Source of the DNA: Mesostigma viride
Lineage: Eukaryota; Streptophyta; Mesostigmatophyceae; Mesostigmatales; Mesostigmataceae
Direction: 5' to 3'
Assembly (NCBI GenBank): GCA_009746045.1
Contig: RPFO01002325.1
Coordinates: 1-53,140 of the forward strand
Length of the DNA: 53,140 nucleotides
Shown: piece by piece, positions 1 through 11,356 of the stretch
How positions within the stretch are numbered: position 1 is the first letter of the stretch
Layout: each line of letters starts with the position of its first letter
Notes under the pieces: generated by a model
The model's database searches: none
Told to the model about the DNA's origin: nothing
The model's input: the letters and a program-made list of their open reading frames with translations, nothing else
Made by a program: the position numbers and the translations under genes

Positions 1-2205
1 GGGGAGGGATCGAGGGGAGGGGAGGAGGGAGGGGAGGGGGAGGGGAGGAGGGGGAGGGGGGAGAGGGAGGAGGGGAGGGAGGGGAGGGGAGGGGGCAGGG
101 GAGGGAGGGGGGGAGGGGAGGGGGAGGGGAGGGAGGGGAGGGGGAGGGGAGGGGGAGGGGGAGGGGAGGTGAGGGGAGGGGGAGGGGGAGAGGGGGAGGG
201 AGGAGGGGAGGAGAGGGAGGGGAGGCGGGAGGGGGAGGGGAGAGGGGGAGGGGAGGGAGGGGAGGGAGGGGGAGGGGAGGGGGAGGGGAGGAGGGGGGAG
301 GGGAGAGGGAGAGGGGAGGGGAGGGGAGGGAGGGGAGGGGGAGGGGGAGGGAGAGGGAGAGGAGGGGGGAGGGAGGGGAGAGGGGAGGGAGAGGGAGGGG
401 AGGGGCGAGGGGAGAGGGGAGGGGAGGGGGAGGGAGGGAGGAGGGGAGGAGGGGGAGGGAGGGGGAGGGAGAGGGAGGGGGAGGGGCGAGGAGGGGAGGG
501 GAGGGGAGGGGGAGGGGAGGAGGAGAGGGAGGAGGGGAGGGGAGGGGAGGGGCGAGGGAGGGGAGGGGAGGGGGAGGGAGAGGGAGAGGAGAGGGAGAGG
601 GAGAGGGAGAGGGAGAGGGAGAGGAGAGGAGAGAGGGAGAGGGAGAGGAGAGGGAGAGGGAGAGGGAGAGGGAGAGGGAGAGGGAGAGGGAGAGGGAGAG
701 GGAGAGGAGAGGGAGAGGAGAGGGAGAGGGAGAGGAGAGGGAGAGGGAGAGGGAGAGGGAGAGGAGAGGGAGAGGGAGAGGAGAGGGAGAGGGAGAGGGA
801 GAGGAGAGGGAGAGGAGAGGGAGAGGAGAGGGAGAGGGAGAGGGAGAGGAGAGGGAGAGGGAGAGGAGAGGAGAGGGAGGGAGAGGGAGAGGGAGAGGGA
901 GAGGGAGAGGGAGAGGGAGAGGGAGAGGGAGAGGGAGAGGGAGAGGGAGAGGGGAGAGGGAGAGGGAGAGGGAGAGGAGAGGAGAGAGGAGAGGAGAGGG
1001 AGAGGGAGAGGAGAGAGAGGGAGAGGAGAGGGAGAGGGAGAGGGAGAGGGAGAGGAGAGGGAGAGGGAGAGGAGAGGGAGAGGGAGAGGGAGAGGGAGAG
1101 GGAGAGGGAGAGGGAGAGGGAGAGGGAGAGGGAGAGGGAGAGGGAGAGGGAGAGGAGAGGGAGAGGGAGAGGAGAGGGAGAGGGAGAGGGAGAGGGAGAG
1201 GGAGAGGGAGAGGGAGAGGGAGAGGGAGAGGGAGAGGGAGAGGGAGAGGGAGAGGGAGAGGGAGAGGGAGAGGGAGAGGGAGAGGGAGAGGGAGAGGGAG
1301 AGGGAGAGGGAGAGGGAGAGGGAGAGGGAGAGGAGAGGGAGAGGGAGAGGGAGAGGGAGAGGGAGAGGGAGAGGGAGAGGGAGAGGGAGAGGGAGAGGGA
1401 GAGGGAGAGGGAGAGGGAGAGGGAGAGGGAGAGGAGAGGGAGAGGGAGAGGGAGAGGGAGAGGGAGAGGGAGAGAGGGAGAGGGAGAGGGAGAGGAGAGG
1501 GAGAGGGAGAGGGAGAGGGAGAGGGAGAGGGAGAGGGAGAGGGAGAGGGAGAGGGAGAGGAGAGGGAGAGGGAGAGGGAGAGGGAGAGGGAGAGGAGAGG
1601 GAGAGGGAGAGGAGAGGGAGAGGGAGAGGGAGAGGGAGAGGGAGAGGGAGAGGGAGAGGGAGAGGGAGAGGGAGAGGGAGAGGAGAGGGAGAGGGAGAGG
1701 GAGAGGGAGAGGGAGAGGGAGAGGGAGAGGGAGAGGGAGAGGGAGAGGGAGAGGGAGAGGGAGAGGGAGAGGAGAGGGAGAGGGAGAGGGAGAGGGAGAG
1801 GGAGAGGAGAGAGGAGAGGGAGAGGGAGAGGGAGAGGGAGAGAGAGGAGAGGGAGAGGGAGAGGGAGAGGGAGAGGGAGAGGGAGAGGGAGAGGGAGAGG
1901 GAGAGGGAGAGGGAGAGGGAGAGGGAGAGGGAGAGGGAGAGGAGAGGGAGAGGGAGAGGGAGAGGGAGAGGGAGAGGGAGAGGGAGAGGGAGAGGGAGAG
2001 GGAGAGGGAGAGGGAGAGGGAGAGGGAGAGGGAGAGGGAGAGGAGAGAGGGAGAGGGAGAGGGAGAGGGAGAGGGAGAGGGAGAGGGAGAGGGAGAGGGA
2101 GAGGGAGAGGGAGAGGAGAGGGAGAGGGAGAGGGAGAGGGAGAGGGAGAGGGAGAGGGAGAGGGAGAGGGAGACGGAGACAGAGAGAGAGAGAAAGAGAC
2201 AGAGA
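1..2205. repeat. Purine-only simple repeat, G4AG types grading into (GGGAGA)n
   Basis: The + strand is almost free of pyrimidines for 2.2 kb. The first ~590 bases are irregular GGGGA/GGGGGA runs. From ~590 to ~2190 the sequence is a hexamer GGGAGA array with frequent one-repeat contractions to GGAGA. The edge decays through GAGACAGAGA into ordinary sequence. A long open frame of Arg/Gly/Glu runs through it but is a by-product of the repeat. Such mirror-symmetric homopurine tracts can form triplex DNA. On the minus strand the tract is polypyrimidine and could lie in an intron of the partial gene whose exon is at 2965-3317. Confidence 0.97.
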
Positions 2206-2964
2206 CGTAGCCTGGCTATTTTGTGCTGTAGGTGAAAGGAGGAGACAGCATGCAGTATTGCCAGGGAGGGGGGGGCGGGGAGGGGTTGTGCAAGGTAGGG
2301 AATGTGGATGGGTAGGTAGGTCAATGCGTGTGTGCTTATGGTTGGATTGAGTACATGGGCGTACATTTGCAAGAGGTTATACTATCTACTTTGCATGGCA
2401 GCTGCAAATAAAGATGGCTCTGTACAATATGCCATGAGCAGGATGTAGGGGCATAGCTTGGCTTGCGAGGGACAACCGATTTAGGGCAGGGTAAAGGGCA
2501 GCCGCAACGGTAGCAGTAATTAAAACGAAGAGCTTTTGACAGCGACAATAGTAACCTCGGTGCTACCATTACAGCATTGGTGGATTCATGAGAGCAAGAA
2601 CAGCGGCGGCAGTGCAACACTATAACCAAGTGCTGGCAACTAGGGTGGCCATTGGGGGCATGGTGCAAATAGCAGGAAATCGGTCATGGCACTTCTACGA
2701 TAGACTGCGTGACGTCTAAAGGCTAGCGATGCACGGCATCGGGGTAGCAATAAATATACATAAAGCTGTAATGTGGCTGGGATGCACATTTAAGGCGAGG
2801 TGAGCGAATCCCCAGAGGATGGCTCATGACAACCAGCTGCCATGGGGTCGATCTTATTGACGTGCCAGGGAGCCATCGGGGACCACACCCTGCCCCGTCA
2901 CGTGGCTCACGTGACGGCTTACTACCGGTTCGTTTAAATCAAGTGGGTTATCCATGAGGCTTAC
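2206..2964. other. Gene-free stretch left of the EGF-like exon
   Basis: No coding exon is recognised here on either strand. If the minus-strand gene starting at 3317 is intact, this is its first intron, because a consensus GTAAGC donor lies at 2964 on the minus strand. No clear acceptor and exon pair was found before the purine repeat. A minus-strand open frame at 2336-2668 lacks recognisable domains. Confidence 0.5.
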
Positions 2965-3317
2965 CCGTTACGATTGTTGCACGGAAACAGGTCCGGTTCG
3001 TGGCACGCCTCCCCTTTCCAGCCCACGGTACAGCTGCACTGACCCGTCAGCCAATCACAGGTTCCGCGCGCGTCGGCTCTGCCACAGTCTGACGAACAGG
3101 GCCTAGTGGATTGAGGGCGGCTTCTACCATCCATGACGCTGGTAGGCCACGGTTGAGGCTGGGAGTGAAACTCCTCTAAAAAGTAGTCCCATTCAGGAAT
3201 CACGGAGAGGCCCCAGAGATTCCGCGAGCTGTTAACTGGAATCACCAAAATTAGTGCAACCAGTCCGGCGACTACACGAATTGTAATTGAATCCGTCGTG
3301 TATTCCAAAGCTGCCAT
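2965..3317 (-). CDS. First exon of a secreted EGF-like domain protein, probably an exostosin-type glycosyltransferase (partial)
   Basis: The exon starts at an ATG at 3317 and ends at a GTAAGC donor at 2964, in phase 2. The ~117 residues begin with a hydrophobic segment (about residues 12-28, signal peptide or signal anchor). Near the end is a cysteine-rich stretch with the EGF-like pattern CSSDCGR...GTCDWLTGQCSC..GWKGEAC, then LFPCNN. Many green-algal GT47 proteins carry this kind of N-terminal EGF module before the transferase domain, so this may be the 5' exon of a second GT47 gene, divergent from the one at 4365. The link is inference: no downstream exon was found to the left, where the purine repeat takes over. 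It could also be an unrelated EGF protein or an orphaned exon. Confidence 0.55.
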
Positions 3318-4364
3318 TACTGATATCTAACTGGATGTCCGGGGCAAATCGCACCAATAAACCAAGGATAAGCGCCCAACGACGGTCACTGCATGCTCAC
3401 AGCTCAGTGGTCTGTCCATTTGATTAAAGAGCGAATGCAGTACACAATTACTCCATGATGGGCAGCCGAAAAGCTCCCGTGAACACATTGATGGACTCCA
3501 CATTCCTGAAATGCTGCCATGAAACCAGTCACCTGGCCATGCCAGAGCAATTGCCGTAGGGCGGTGGTGCTTCCTATCTGGAGGAGTCTGCAGGCTGTAT
3601 TCTTAGCAACGGGTTTTTCCTGGGTTAATAATTAATAACTGTGCAAAAAGGTACCTCTTTGCGGAGTGTCGTGTGTCTGGTGTTGGATAGACAGGGCTTA
3701 TGGTTAGGTACATATATTACGAGACGTTGCAGATGTCGCGTCAGCCGAGCGATTTTTTTGTGCCCCCTTGTTGTTGTTGGCCCACGCACATGGGCAGCAG
3801 AGAGGTGGCAGTAGGTCATCGGTCATTCCCACGCCAGTCAAAGCAGACAGGTGGTGGCAGTAAGCAAGGCATGCACAACATTTTTCAGATTCGCAAGTCT
3901 GGATACTAATTAGGCATGTTCCAAGCTACGGTACCCCTGGGCCCTGGCTAGTGTCTTCTAGCTACTAGGTAGCTAGCTGGGCACGCACCACGATTCACAC
4001 AGGTGCGGCCGGAACTTGGGAAGTTGGGCCAGAGTGGCATGCACCCGGTTCGGTCTATTACGCGCGCGATGACGCCGGAGTAAACGAATACCGTATAACG
4101 TTACTTATTGAAACAGGGCAATGGTGGAGCGTAATGTACAAAACTTCAGCGTGGCGGCGGTTAGATTGGGGCTATGGAATGAGGGGACATCCGCGAATCA
4201 ACCTGCCATAGCTTAGACCTTCGATTTTCTGGACAACAGCAGCCGTCAGCGCGCGCCGCGAACTCGCCATCATGGGATGGGCTTATTCCCAGCAGGCGCG
4301 TTCTCCTAGTTATTCATAAGGTTACGCCTTCGCGTCCTTCGCGTCTGGCGTTGAGCTCTTAAAC
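3318..4364. other. Divergent intergenic region
   Basis: About 1.05 kb separates the ATG of the EGF-like exon (minus) from the ATG of the GT47 gene (plus), so both promoters should lie here. No convincing TATA box or repeat stands out. A GC-rich stretch with CGCGCG near 4060-4075 and 4250-4260 lies upstream of the GT47 start. Confidence 0.45.
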
Positions 4365-7300
4365 ATGAAACTGCTATCAATCATAGCCCTGGCAGTGTTG
4401 GCCTTTGCTCAACAGAGTATCGTCGCCGAAGGGCAGCCTTCGTCGGCCACGAGTGCACGATGGGACGATTCTGTGGAGGAGAGCTACAATGTGGGGCTGG
4501 TTGGAGACAAGCGGGGGCCCCAAACGTCCTGGGAAGCGCGATATAATGTCCAAAGGCGTCAATTACAAGAGGACGGTCATCATTCACCAGACAGACCCGT
4601 TCCCAAGCCCCCCGAGTACATATCGCCAGTAACGAACGCGGTGTCGCCGCGCATCTATATCTATGACTTGCCCAGAAAATTCACAGACGGGTGCTTCTGG
4701 GGCTTCGGGTGCGAGAGGTTCCGCAATAGGTAAGCGAATTTTCGTCCCTATCTGTGCTTGTACCTGTTTGCGCGGCAACGCTCCGTGCATTGGGCAACGC
4801 ATTTTGCTCCAATAAGCAGCCCCGACTTCACTCCACCACCTCGGCTCTGTACAGTCGTTTCTGTGGAATGGAGTTGTACAGCTGGTTGAAATGGTTGATG
4901 GGCTTTCTGCCATCCCTGTGGGTACCAACAGCACACTGATGCCCGTCACGCACTCATTAAGACAACCTCACTCATTATTGTTCCGCTTCATAAGCGCAAC
5001 TTGGTTATGGACTACCGTGACTGTCTTTCATGCGGGGTTTCTGGGGTTATGGTGACGAGTGGCATGTTCATTCTCAGCTTGCCATCTTTTCAATTCTGCA
5101 CCACCCGCAAGGAATTTTGCTTGCAGAGAGGTTGTGAGTGGGTGCGGGACAGCTCAACAAAAAAAAGGATAAAGCTTTTGGCAAACCGTACAGAAAGTGG
5201 GGAAAGCAGCGAAAATTGATGTTGCCGGATGCAAACACAACCTTTTGCCCATCTTTCTTTCTCTCTCCCATTCCACGTCTCGCCAACACCAACCATCCTT
5301 CTCTCTCTCTCCCATTCCACGTCTCGCCAACATCACCCATCCTTCTCTCTCTCCCATGCCACGTCTCGCCAACATCACCCATCCTTCTTTCTCTCTCCCA
5401 TTCCACGTCTCCCAACACCACCCATCCTTCTCTCTCTCTCTCCCATTCCACGTCTCGCCAACATCCCCATCTTTCTTTCTCTCTCTATATGGCCTGCGCT
5501 GGTTGTCTCCTTGATACAAAGATATCACTCTCCCCCTCTCCCTCTCCCCCCCCCTTCCCCCCCCCATCCTTCGCACTGTCTCCCATTCCCTGCTGGTGAC
5601 CCCCGCCATGGGATGACCTGTCGACCCCTCTTCTGGCGACCTCCGTGCGCAGGATGCGGGTACTTCCTCCCCGTGTGTTGCCGTCTCCTTCTTCTTACTC
5701 ACACGCTCTTGCCTCCCGCCCTCAGGGTCAAGGACAGTGGGTGCAACACTGCTGCTGCTTCGTACTTACCCTTTCTTTCTTTCCAACGGTTTCTGTTTTT
5801 TTGTGTCACATTCCCTTGCCCTCGCCGCCCCCAGGGTCAGGGACAGCCGGTACCACACCACAGATGGCGACAACGCCGACTACTACCTCATCCCCCACAA
5901 GGAGCCCATCCCCCAGGACCTCATCATCGAGATGTTTGACTACATCCGTCACACGTGGCCCTTCTTCAATGCAACCAAGGCCAAGCGGCAGGCGCGCCAC
6001 ATGATGATCCTCGAGTGCGAGCATGGGCCCGGCGACTGCTCGTTCGACCGCCCGCTCCGCATGAACAAACCGGGCAGCAAGTTGCCGGACGACATCAACC
6101 CGGCCAACCCTGAGCGCAACGTCATGTTCCTCACGCTTAACGGTGTTGCGGACATGTTTAATCGCCACGGGCAGACAGCTCATGTGAGCTGACGTGATAG
6201 CTAAATAACTCGTGAGGTCGACTTTAATATGCATCATGATGGTATATGTAGGGATAGTGGGATAGGGAAGCGATCGAGTCATCACAAGGAAGTGATCCAG
6301 TCACATTAAGGAAGTGATGGAGTCATATAAGGGCAAGGATGTATAGGGATATTTTGACTCACCATCATGGTCAGCAACACGATCTGGATCGCGACCATCT
6401 GGATAGCAAAGGGAAGCCCCCTGATGCCAGCGCTGCCCCGCTCGTCTCTCTTTCCCCCCATGTTGGCGAAATCAATTTACATACTACCATGGTGGCGTAG
6501 TGGGATCCTTCCTGGCGAGGTCGATGACTGGCTTGAAGGTTGCGCGGACTTCCAACCTTTATTTGAGACATTTATCCCCTCAACAGGTCCTCGGTTGCCC
6601 ATCCAGTCACCCCGTGGCCTGCACCGTTTCTGCATGCCCTTTGTGCCACATACATTAAGTCCATCGTACTCTATACCGCAACCGTAAGTACTACCATTCG
6701 CCCTGCCTGCCGTGTGACCACCTACCCAAGTGCCCACCGCGCTGTCGTCGTCGTTGTGCCTCTGCCGGCTCTATTCCCCTCCTCCCCCTTCTCCTTGGGA
6801 CCGGCCACCCACTTGCTTCCCCTGCCTTGGCACCGCTGCCTTTATTCTGGCATGAGTATACTATGCCGATGGTCACTATACCGATGGTCATCTAGTATCC
6901 CTGTATAGTAGTATATGTGAGTTCCTGGCATTGTTATTTATTGCATAGCTACGTATACATAATAGTTAATCCTATACTACTCTGAAATCAAATGATAACT
7001 TTAATTATGGCGGTAGTCGTACCTTCTTAATCGAACCGTTACGTTTTTTCCTTACTACTTTGCGTCCAACTGGCTGCCCCCGGCCCCTGCCAGGATTGCC
7101 TGGACTGCTTCGAGCGCAGCAAGGACATCCAGCTAGTCACCCACAACAACCACCTCTGCGGGCCTCTCTGTGGGTTCACCCTCGAACGACTGCGCGAGCT
7201 GTCCCCCTTCTCGGCGTTCGAAGCAAACGGCCAGCTGCGGGCCCGTCCAGCGGATCCCATCGGCACGGGTCGCGACCTAACGGTGTTCTTCTCGGGCCAG

Positions 7301-8307
7301 GCGGCGGTGCGGGACTTGAATGACCTGTCGGGGCGCTACCAGCTGCTTTACTACCACAAGGACAGGCCCGGGTGGGCCATCTTTGACACGTATGAAGCAC
7401 CCCCTGAGATGCGGGGGGTTCATCGCCCACACACAAAGGTGAGCGGGGCGCAGATACTTGGTCAAGCTAGCACGCCGGCCGCGGGGGGACAGTGGTGAGC
7501 GAGCCCCTATAGGAAAGGGAATGGGTCGCCAGGTTAAGGGGCGGTTTGCACACGAAAGAAAAAGGGTGCGCTTACACATTGCGGGAAGAAAGCATGCAAA
7601 AGGTGGTTGGGGAAGTTCTCCCGCGAGTTTGGGGAAGTCCACGTATGCGAGGCATCCCCTTGGAATTAAACTCTTCCTCCACTCTGTCGTATTCAAGTTC
7701 AAGCACTCCTCTCGGGCCCATGCTAAGTAGTTTTGCACGGTACGGTAGCCTGCTGGCCGATTCTGGTTGGTTGGCATCTTTTGCAGACTTTTAGTCATGT
7801 TTCGCTACATTCTTCTCCTCGCATGCGGGTGGAGGAAAGCGAGCGTTGACTATGGCTCGCAGGCAGCTGGTCGGGTGCGGGGCTGGGGGTTGTAGAACTA
7901 CATGGAAAGTGACCCAAGGGGTCGCCTTCATGGAGCCTACTCTCACTGAATGAGCTGGTGCCGTGACATGTGGGCTTTACCTATTGTTGGCTCTCAAGTA
8001 AGACGGCCGTGGAATGTGGTGGGCTGTCGCCGTGCGCTCATGGCCCCCGTTGGTGAATGGATAGGGCACGTCGCCGAACAGATTTTCAGACTGCCTGTCG
8101 GTAAGCAAGGCACTGCAATGTTGCTGGGAGGCGGCAAGCTGACCGTAGGTATACAGCGTAGGCCCACCCAACGCCATAAGGCGTTACCTTGCTCTCCCCC
8201 CGTTTAAAATTCCACCCCTCACCCCTACGCAATGGTTTTAGATTGCTACTTACTATTCAATGGAGCGATAGCCTCGTGTCACTGCCATGCCCCAACCTGC
8301 CTATTCT

Positions 8308-8341
<34 letters not shown>

Positions 8342-10107
8342 CGCCAACTAATCCTCCCACCCACCCAACGTCGGCCCCCAACCCCACCTTTACCCCACCT
8401 CCAGGTGGACTACGCGCACTACATGAGGCGGTCCGTCTTCTGCGCGTCCCCTCTGGGCAAGTATGCGGGGGACCCAGACAGATACGTTCCGGCCATCCTG
8501 CTGGGCTGCATCCCAATTGTGTTCGGCGCCACGGACAGATGGGAGATCGCCAACCCCTTCGACGAGCACCCAGAGATGAAGTGGGGGGACTTCTCGGTGC
8601 AGGTGGGGGTCATATCAGCATAGCGTAGCGAAGCTTAGCTTCACTCCTGAAACTTCTCGGTGCAGGTGAGGACTTCCATCAGCTTGCCTCGCCTCGCCTC
8701 GCCTCGCCTCGCCTCGCCTCGCCTCGCCTCGCCTCGCCTCGCCTCGCCTCGCCTCGCCTCGCCTCGCCTCGCCTCGCCTCGCCTCGCCTCGCCTCGCCTC
8801 GCCTCGCCTCGCCTCGCCTCGCCTCGCCTCGCCTCGCCTCGCCTCGCCTTACCGCCGTTTGTTCTCCACCCCCCCCATCCGTTTTCTGCATCCTGTTGGT
8901 TCTGCAGCGCTCGTTGCGGGACATTGGCAACAGCCAGTGGTACCGAACCTGCCTATGAGTTTCTTAGCAAGGGACTTGGCAGAGCTGAGGGCCGTGCATG
9001 CCTTTCATGATGGAATGAGGGCAACGGCGGTGCTGCGTTTGTACTCCCGCCAACTGTTCATGCAGTAAGAGTATGCCTCTGTAAACTGACCTCATAGTTT
9101 GAGATAGGCGCACTGGCCTATCTGAAGGTGCTCCATCGTAGTCGTGTTTAAAGGCGATGTACCTGTGTTTTGTTGATGGCCAGCTGGCCAACCTGGCACG
9201 GTAGGGAAAACCTCTGTGCTCCCTTTAGGCACAATCATAATGTCTCACGTGCCCGGCGTCTGGGCTATGCCGGCATCATTTTGTCACCGTTTTAAAAGGA
9301 CTCTGTGCTCCAGATGTGCCCTCCCCATGGAGGCACGATTTTTGCAAGCACGTCATCAGCATGCCCTTGTCACATGCTGATTCGCAAGCAAGCGGTAATC
9401 ATTCCCTTGTCACACGCTGATTCGCAAGCAAGCGGTAATCATTCCCTTGTCACGTGCTGATTCGCAAGCAAGCGGTAATCATTCCCTTGTCACATGCTGA
9501 TTCGCAAGCAAGCGGTAATCATTCCCTTGTCACACGCTGATTCGCAAGCAAGCGGTAATCATTCCCTTGTCACACGCTGATTCGCAAGCAAGCGGTAATC
9601 ATTCCCTTGTCACGTGCTGATTCGCAAGCAAGCGGTAATCATTCCCTTGTCACATGCTGATTCGCAAGCAAGCGGTAATCATTCCCTTGTCACATGCTGA
9701 TTCGCAAGCAAGCGGTAATCATTCCCTTGTCACATGCTGATTCCCGAGCAAGTGGCCAACATTCCCTTGCCACATGCTGATTTGCAAGCAAGTGGTTAAC
9801 ATTCCCCAGTCACATGCTGAGTCTTTCCCCTGTTTTGACCCCTCTTTGCTCCCCTCATCATTCCCTTGCGTCTCCGCGTTACTCTGATAACAAACCACCC
9901 CAGGTCAAGAACGAGGACATAAAGAACCTTCATGAGACATTGGCGGCCATTTCTCCCGAACGCGTCGCGGCCATGCAGGCTGCCATCGAGCGCATCTGGC
10001 CACGCTTTGTCTACAGCAGCATCTACGGTTCCTACATGGGGGAGGATGGCACGCGGGACGCATTTGATGCATTGATGGGTGTGTTGCGGCAAAGGCTGGG
10101 ACATTGA
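4365..10107 (+). CDS. Exostosin-family glycosyltransferase (GT47), five exons
   Basis: Exons are 4365-4729, 5835-6183, 7094-7438, 8405-8602 and 9904-10107. All junctions are GT..AG and the phases join to one 486-residue protein. It opens with a signal peptide (MKLLSIIALAVLAFAQQ) and then the GT47 start motif PRIYIYDLPRKF near residue 97. Exon 2 has the family block ILECEHGPGDCSFDRPLR. Exon 3 has CGPLCG and FFSG. Exon 4 has the C-terminal nucleotide-sugar block SVFCASPLGKYAGDPDRYVPAILLGCIPIVF, with the acidic DxDR and the GCIPV-type strand. Exostosins are Golgi enzymes that transfer sugars to cell-wall or secreted polysaccharides; donor and acceptor cannot be read here. The introns carry minisatellites, and duplicated splice-site sequences lie just outside exons 2 and 4. 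A possible TGTAA poly(A) signal is at 10223. Confidence 0.88.
5250..5490. repeat. Pyrimidine-rich ~43-bp minisatellite in GT47 intron 1
   Basis: About five imperfect copies of a unit built from CTCTCTCCCATTCCACGTCT, CGCCAACA and CCCATCCTT. Unit length varies because the CT run expands and contracts. It lies in intron 1 and is C/T-rich on the sense strand. The repeat is followed by a copy of the dispersed motif GCGCTGGTTGTCTCC at 5496-5510. Confidence 0.85.
5721..5760 (+). other. Duplicate of the exon-2 acceptor and exon start (decoy splice site)
   Basis: CAGGGTCAAGGACAGTGG here closely matches CAGGGTCAGGGACAGCCGG at the true exon-2 acceptor (5832 onward), and the pyrimidine-rich sequence before each is also similar. 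Splicing at this copy would put the following coding sequence out of frame. It is read as a ~110-bp tandem duplication spanning an intron-exon border. Confidence 0.6.
8308..8340. repeat. Poly(C) tract in GT47 intron 3
   Basis: Nearly 30 consecutive C lie ~70 bp upstream of the exon-4 acceptor. The tract effectively extends the polypyrimidine region of that acceptor. Confidence 0.9.
8684..8849. repeat. (GCCTC)n pentanucleotide microsatellite
   Basis: About 33 uninterrupted copies of GCCTC near the start of GT47 intron 4. It begins just after a second copy (8652-8668) of the exon-4 donor sequence ACTTCTCGGTGCAGGTG. Confidence 0.97.
9361..9832. repeat. 40-bp tandem repeat in GT47 intron 4
   Basis: Eleven full copies plus a partial one of a 40-bp unit that starts ATTCCCTTGTCACATGCTGA and continues TTCGCAAGCAAGCGGTAATC. 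The central copies are nearly identical and differ mainly at CACATG/CACACG/CACGTG. The last two or three copies diverge toward the exon-5 acceptor. The units are directly adjacent, without unique spacers. Confidence 0.97.
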
Positions 10108-10222
10108 TTGCGATTCACATCCACAAAGTGATATAAATAGCCAATTGTGCGATCTTATGTAGGTGACCAGGCTTGCCTTGCAGGCTTCTTCACCTGATTG
10201 GGCTCTCGTGACGCAGTCTACG

Positions 10223-10227
10223 TGTAA
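10223..10227 (+). terminator. Possible TGTAA poly(A) signal of the GT47 gene
   Basis: TGTAA occurs 116 bases after the stop codon. TGTAA is the usual near-upstream element of chlorophyte 3' ends. The pentamer is short and the call rests on position. Confidence 0.35.
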
Positions 10228-10426
10228 ATTAATTAATTAATGGGTGTAAACAGGTTGTACTCACGTCATTTCAATTAAGTGAGACAACTGGTAATTATTC
10301 AATTCATTAAACTCGTGCTCCCGTTGGGGAGACAACTATCTAGAGAGATCGAGACAACTATCAGGAGCAAACTGGCACCTAATTAAATATTATAGTAAAA
10401 AGATTGAATAATAATATAATAAAAAG

Positions 10427-10514
10427 ATGATGGACAAGGCCAAGTGGGCTCAGGTCATAGAGGACAACAACCCCCGGCCTGCAGCGGGGAAGCCGCGCGT
10501 TTGCACACGTTGAA
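10427..10514 (+). pseudogene. LINE ORF2 C-terminal remnant
   Basis: Translation gives MMDKAKWAQVIEDNNPRP..GKPRVCTR and a stop. This matches the last residues of the larger minus-strand LINE ORF2 remnant at 33472-34030 (MMDKAKWAQVIEDNEPPPVGKRPRV). Only the extreme C-terminus is present, as expected for a severely 5'-truncated copy. An AATA-rich sequence lies directly upstream. Confidence 0.7.
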
Positions 10515-11356
10515 TTAAGCATTCTAGACAAGACCCCTAGGGTCGCGGGCACCATTTGCAGACGTGGAGCGAGCTCCAAAACCGCCCCGTCGCCAGAATC
10601 ATTAAAAAGGAGTGCGCTAAAGTTGGCTTTTTGAGGACGGCGCGTGAGGAAAATCTAGAACCGGAGTGCGCTTGGCAAACATACCCGGCGCCTGATCAGA
10701 ATACCCGGCGCCTGGTTTTCAGGATTTCAACGTGCGCACTGTAACGTGCCCAGCCAATCGGCCAGACACGTTGGGAAAGATCGTTTCTATCTACGGGACT
10801 ATCGTCCCGGTTTGTTGCCTGCCTGAGTAGGAAGGGTGATCACTATCCTATGGGCTACTTGCTGTCATCACAGCGTAGGCCCAGAGGCATTATATTAATT
10901 ACCTTCTTGTATTCTTGCAATTGCAGTTGTACAAGGTTGTGTGTCGAACACGATTGTATCACAAGGAATAAATTCGTAGCTCAGATTAACTGAGGTGGGT
11001 GAGTCGGCGGATTGACGAACGACTGTCTTGTCCATCGTCCTCGCACACCTTTATGCCAAGCAGTGCCACTAGGTCGGCACTGCTGTTCCGACCCTTGTGG
11101 CCCGGAACAGGCATGCGAATATTCCACGCTTAATTTCCGTTACTGTAGTGGGCCGAACTACGGGTCGAACTTAGGGCTGATCGACCTCTAACCATGTCCG
11201 GCGTGGTAACCATCGTTACGTTATGCCATCGGACACACATTCATCGATATATATATCCCAATAGCTGGTTTATAGCTGGGTGTTTGCTTTGGTTTGAGTG
11301 ATTTCACTCTGCTGTAAGTAATTATATTTTTAATATATATATATCCCAATGTCACC

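Larger units (their letters stand above)
10108..11356. other. Intergenic region with LINE 3'-end debris
   Basis: No intact gene. A minus-oriented LINE 3' end is recognisable at ~10225-10335, with the CTCCC-CAAC-GGGAG hairpin at 10318-10331 and an (AATT)n tail at ~10228-10241. A short ORF2 remnant follows at 10427. The remainder to 11356 is moderately AT-rich with TA microsatellites near 11330-11345. No function is seen in it. Confidence 0.55.

Noticed and set aside
169-2235. Long open frame of Arg, Gly and Glu through the purine repeat
   Set aside because: It exists only because the hexamer repeat contains no stop codon. Composition is pure repeat, and there is no ATG context, domain or splice structure.
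5229-5939. Alternative coding exon in GT47 intron 1
   Set aside because: The frame consists of minisatellite translation and reads out of phase into exon 2. The 5835 acceptor joins exon 1 in phase and restores the family motif order.
9361-9832. CRISPR-like array of regularly spaced repeats
   Set aside because: The 40-bp units are directly adjacent with no unique spacers, and the array lies inside a eukaryotic intron. It is a minisatellite.
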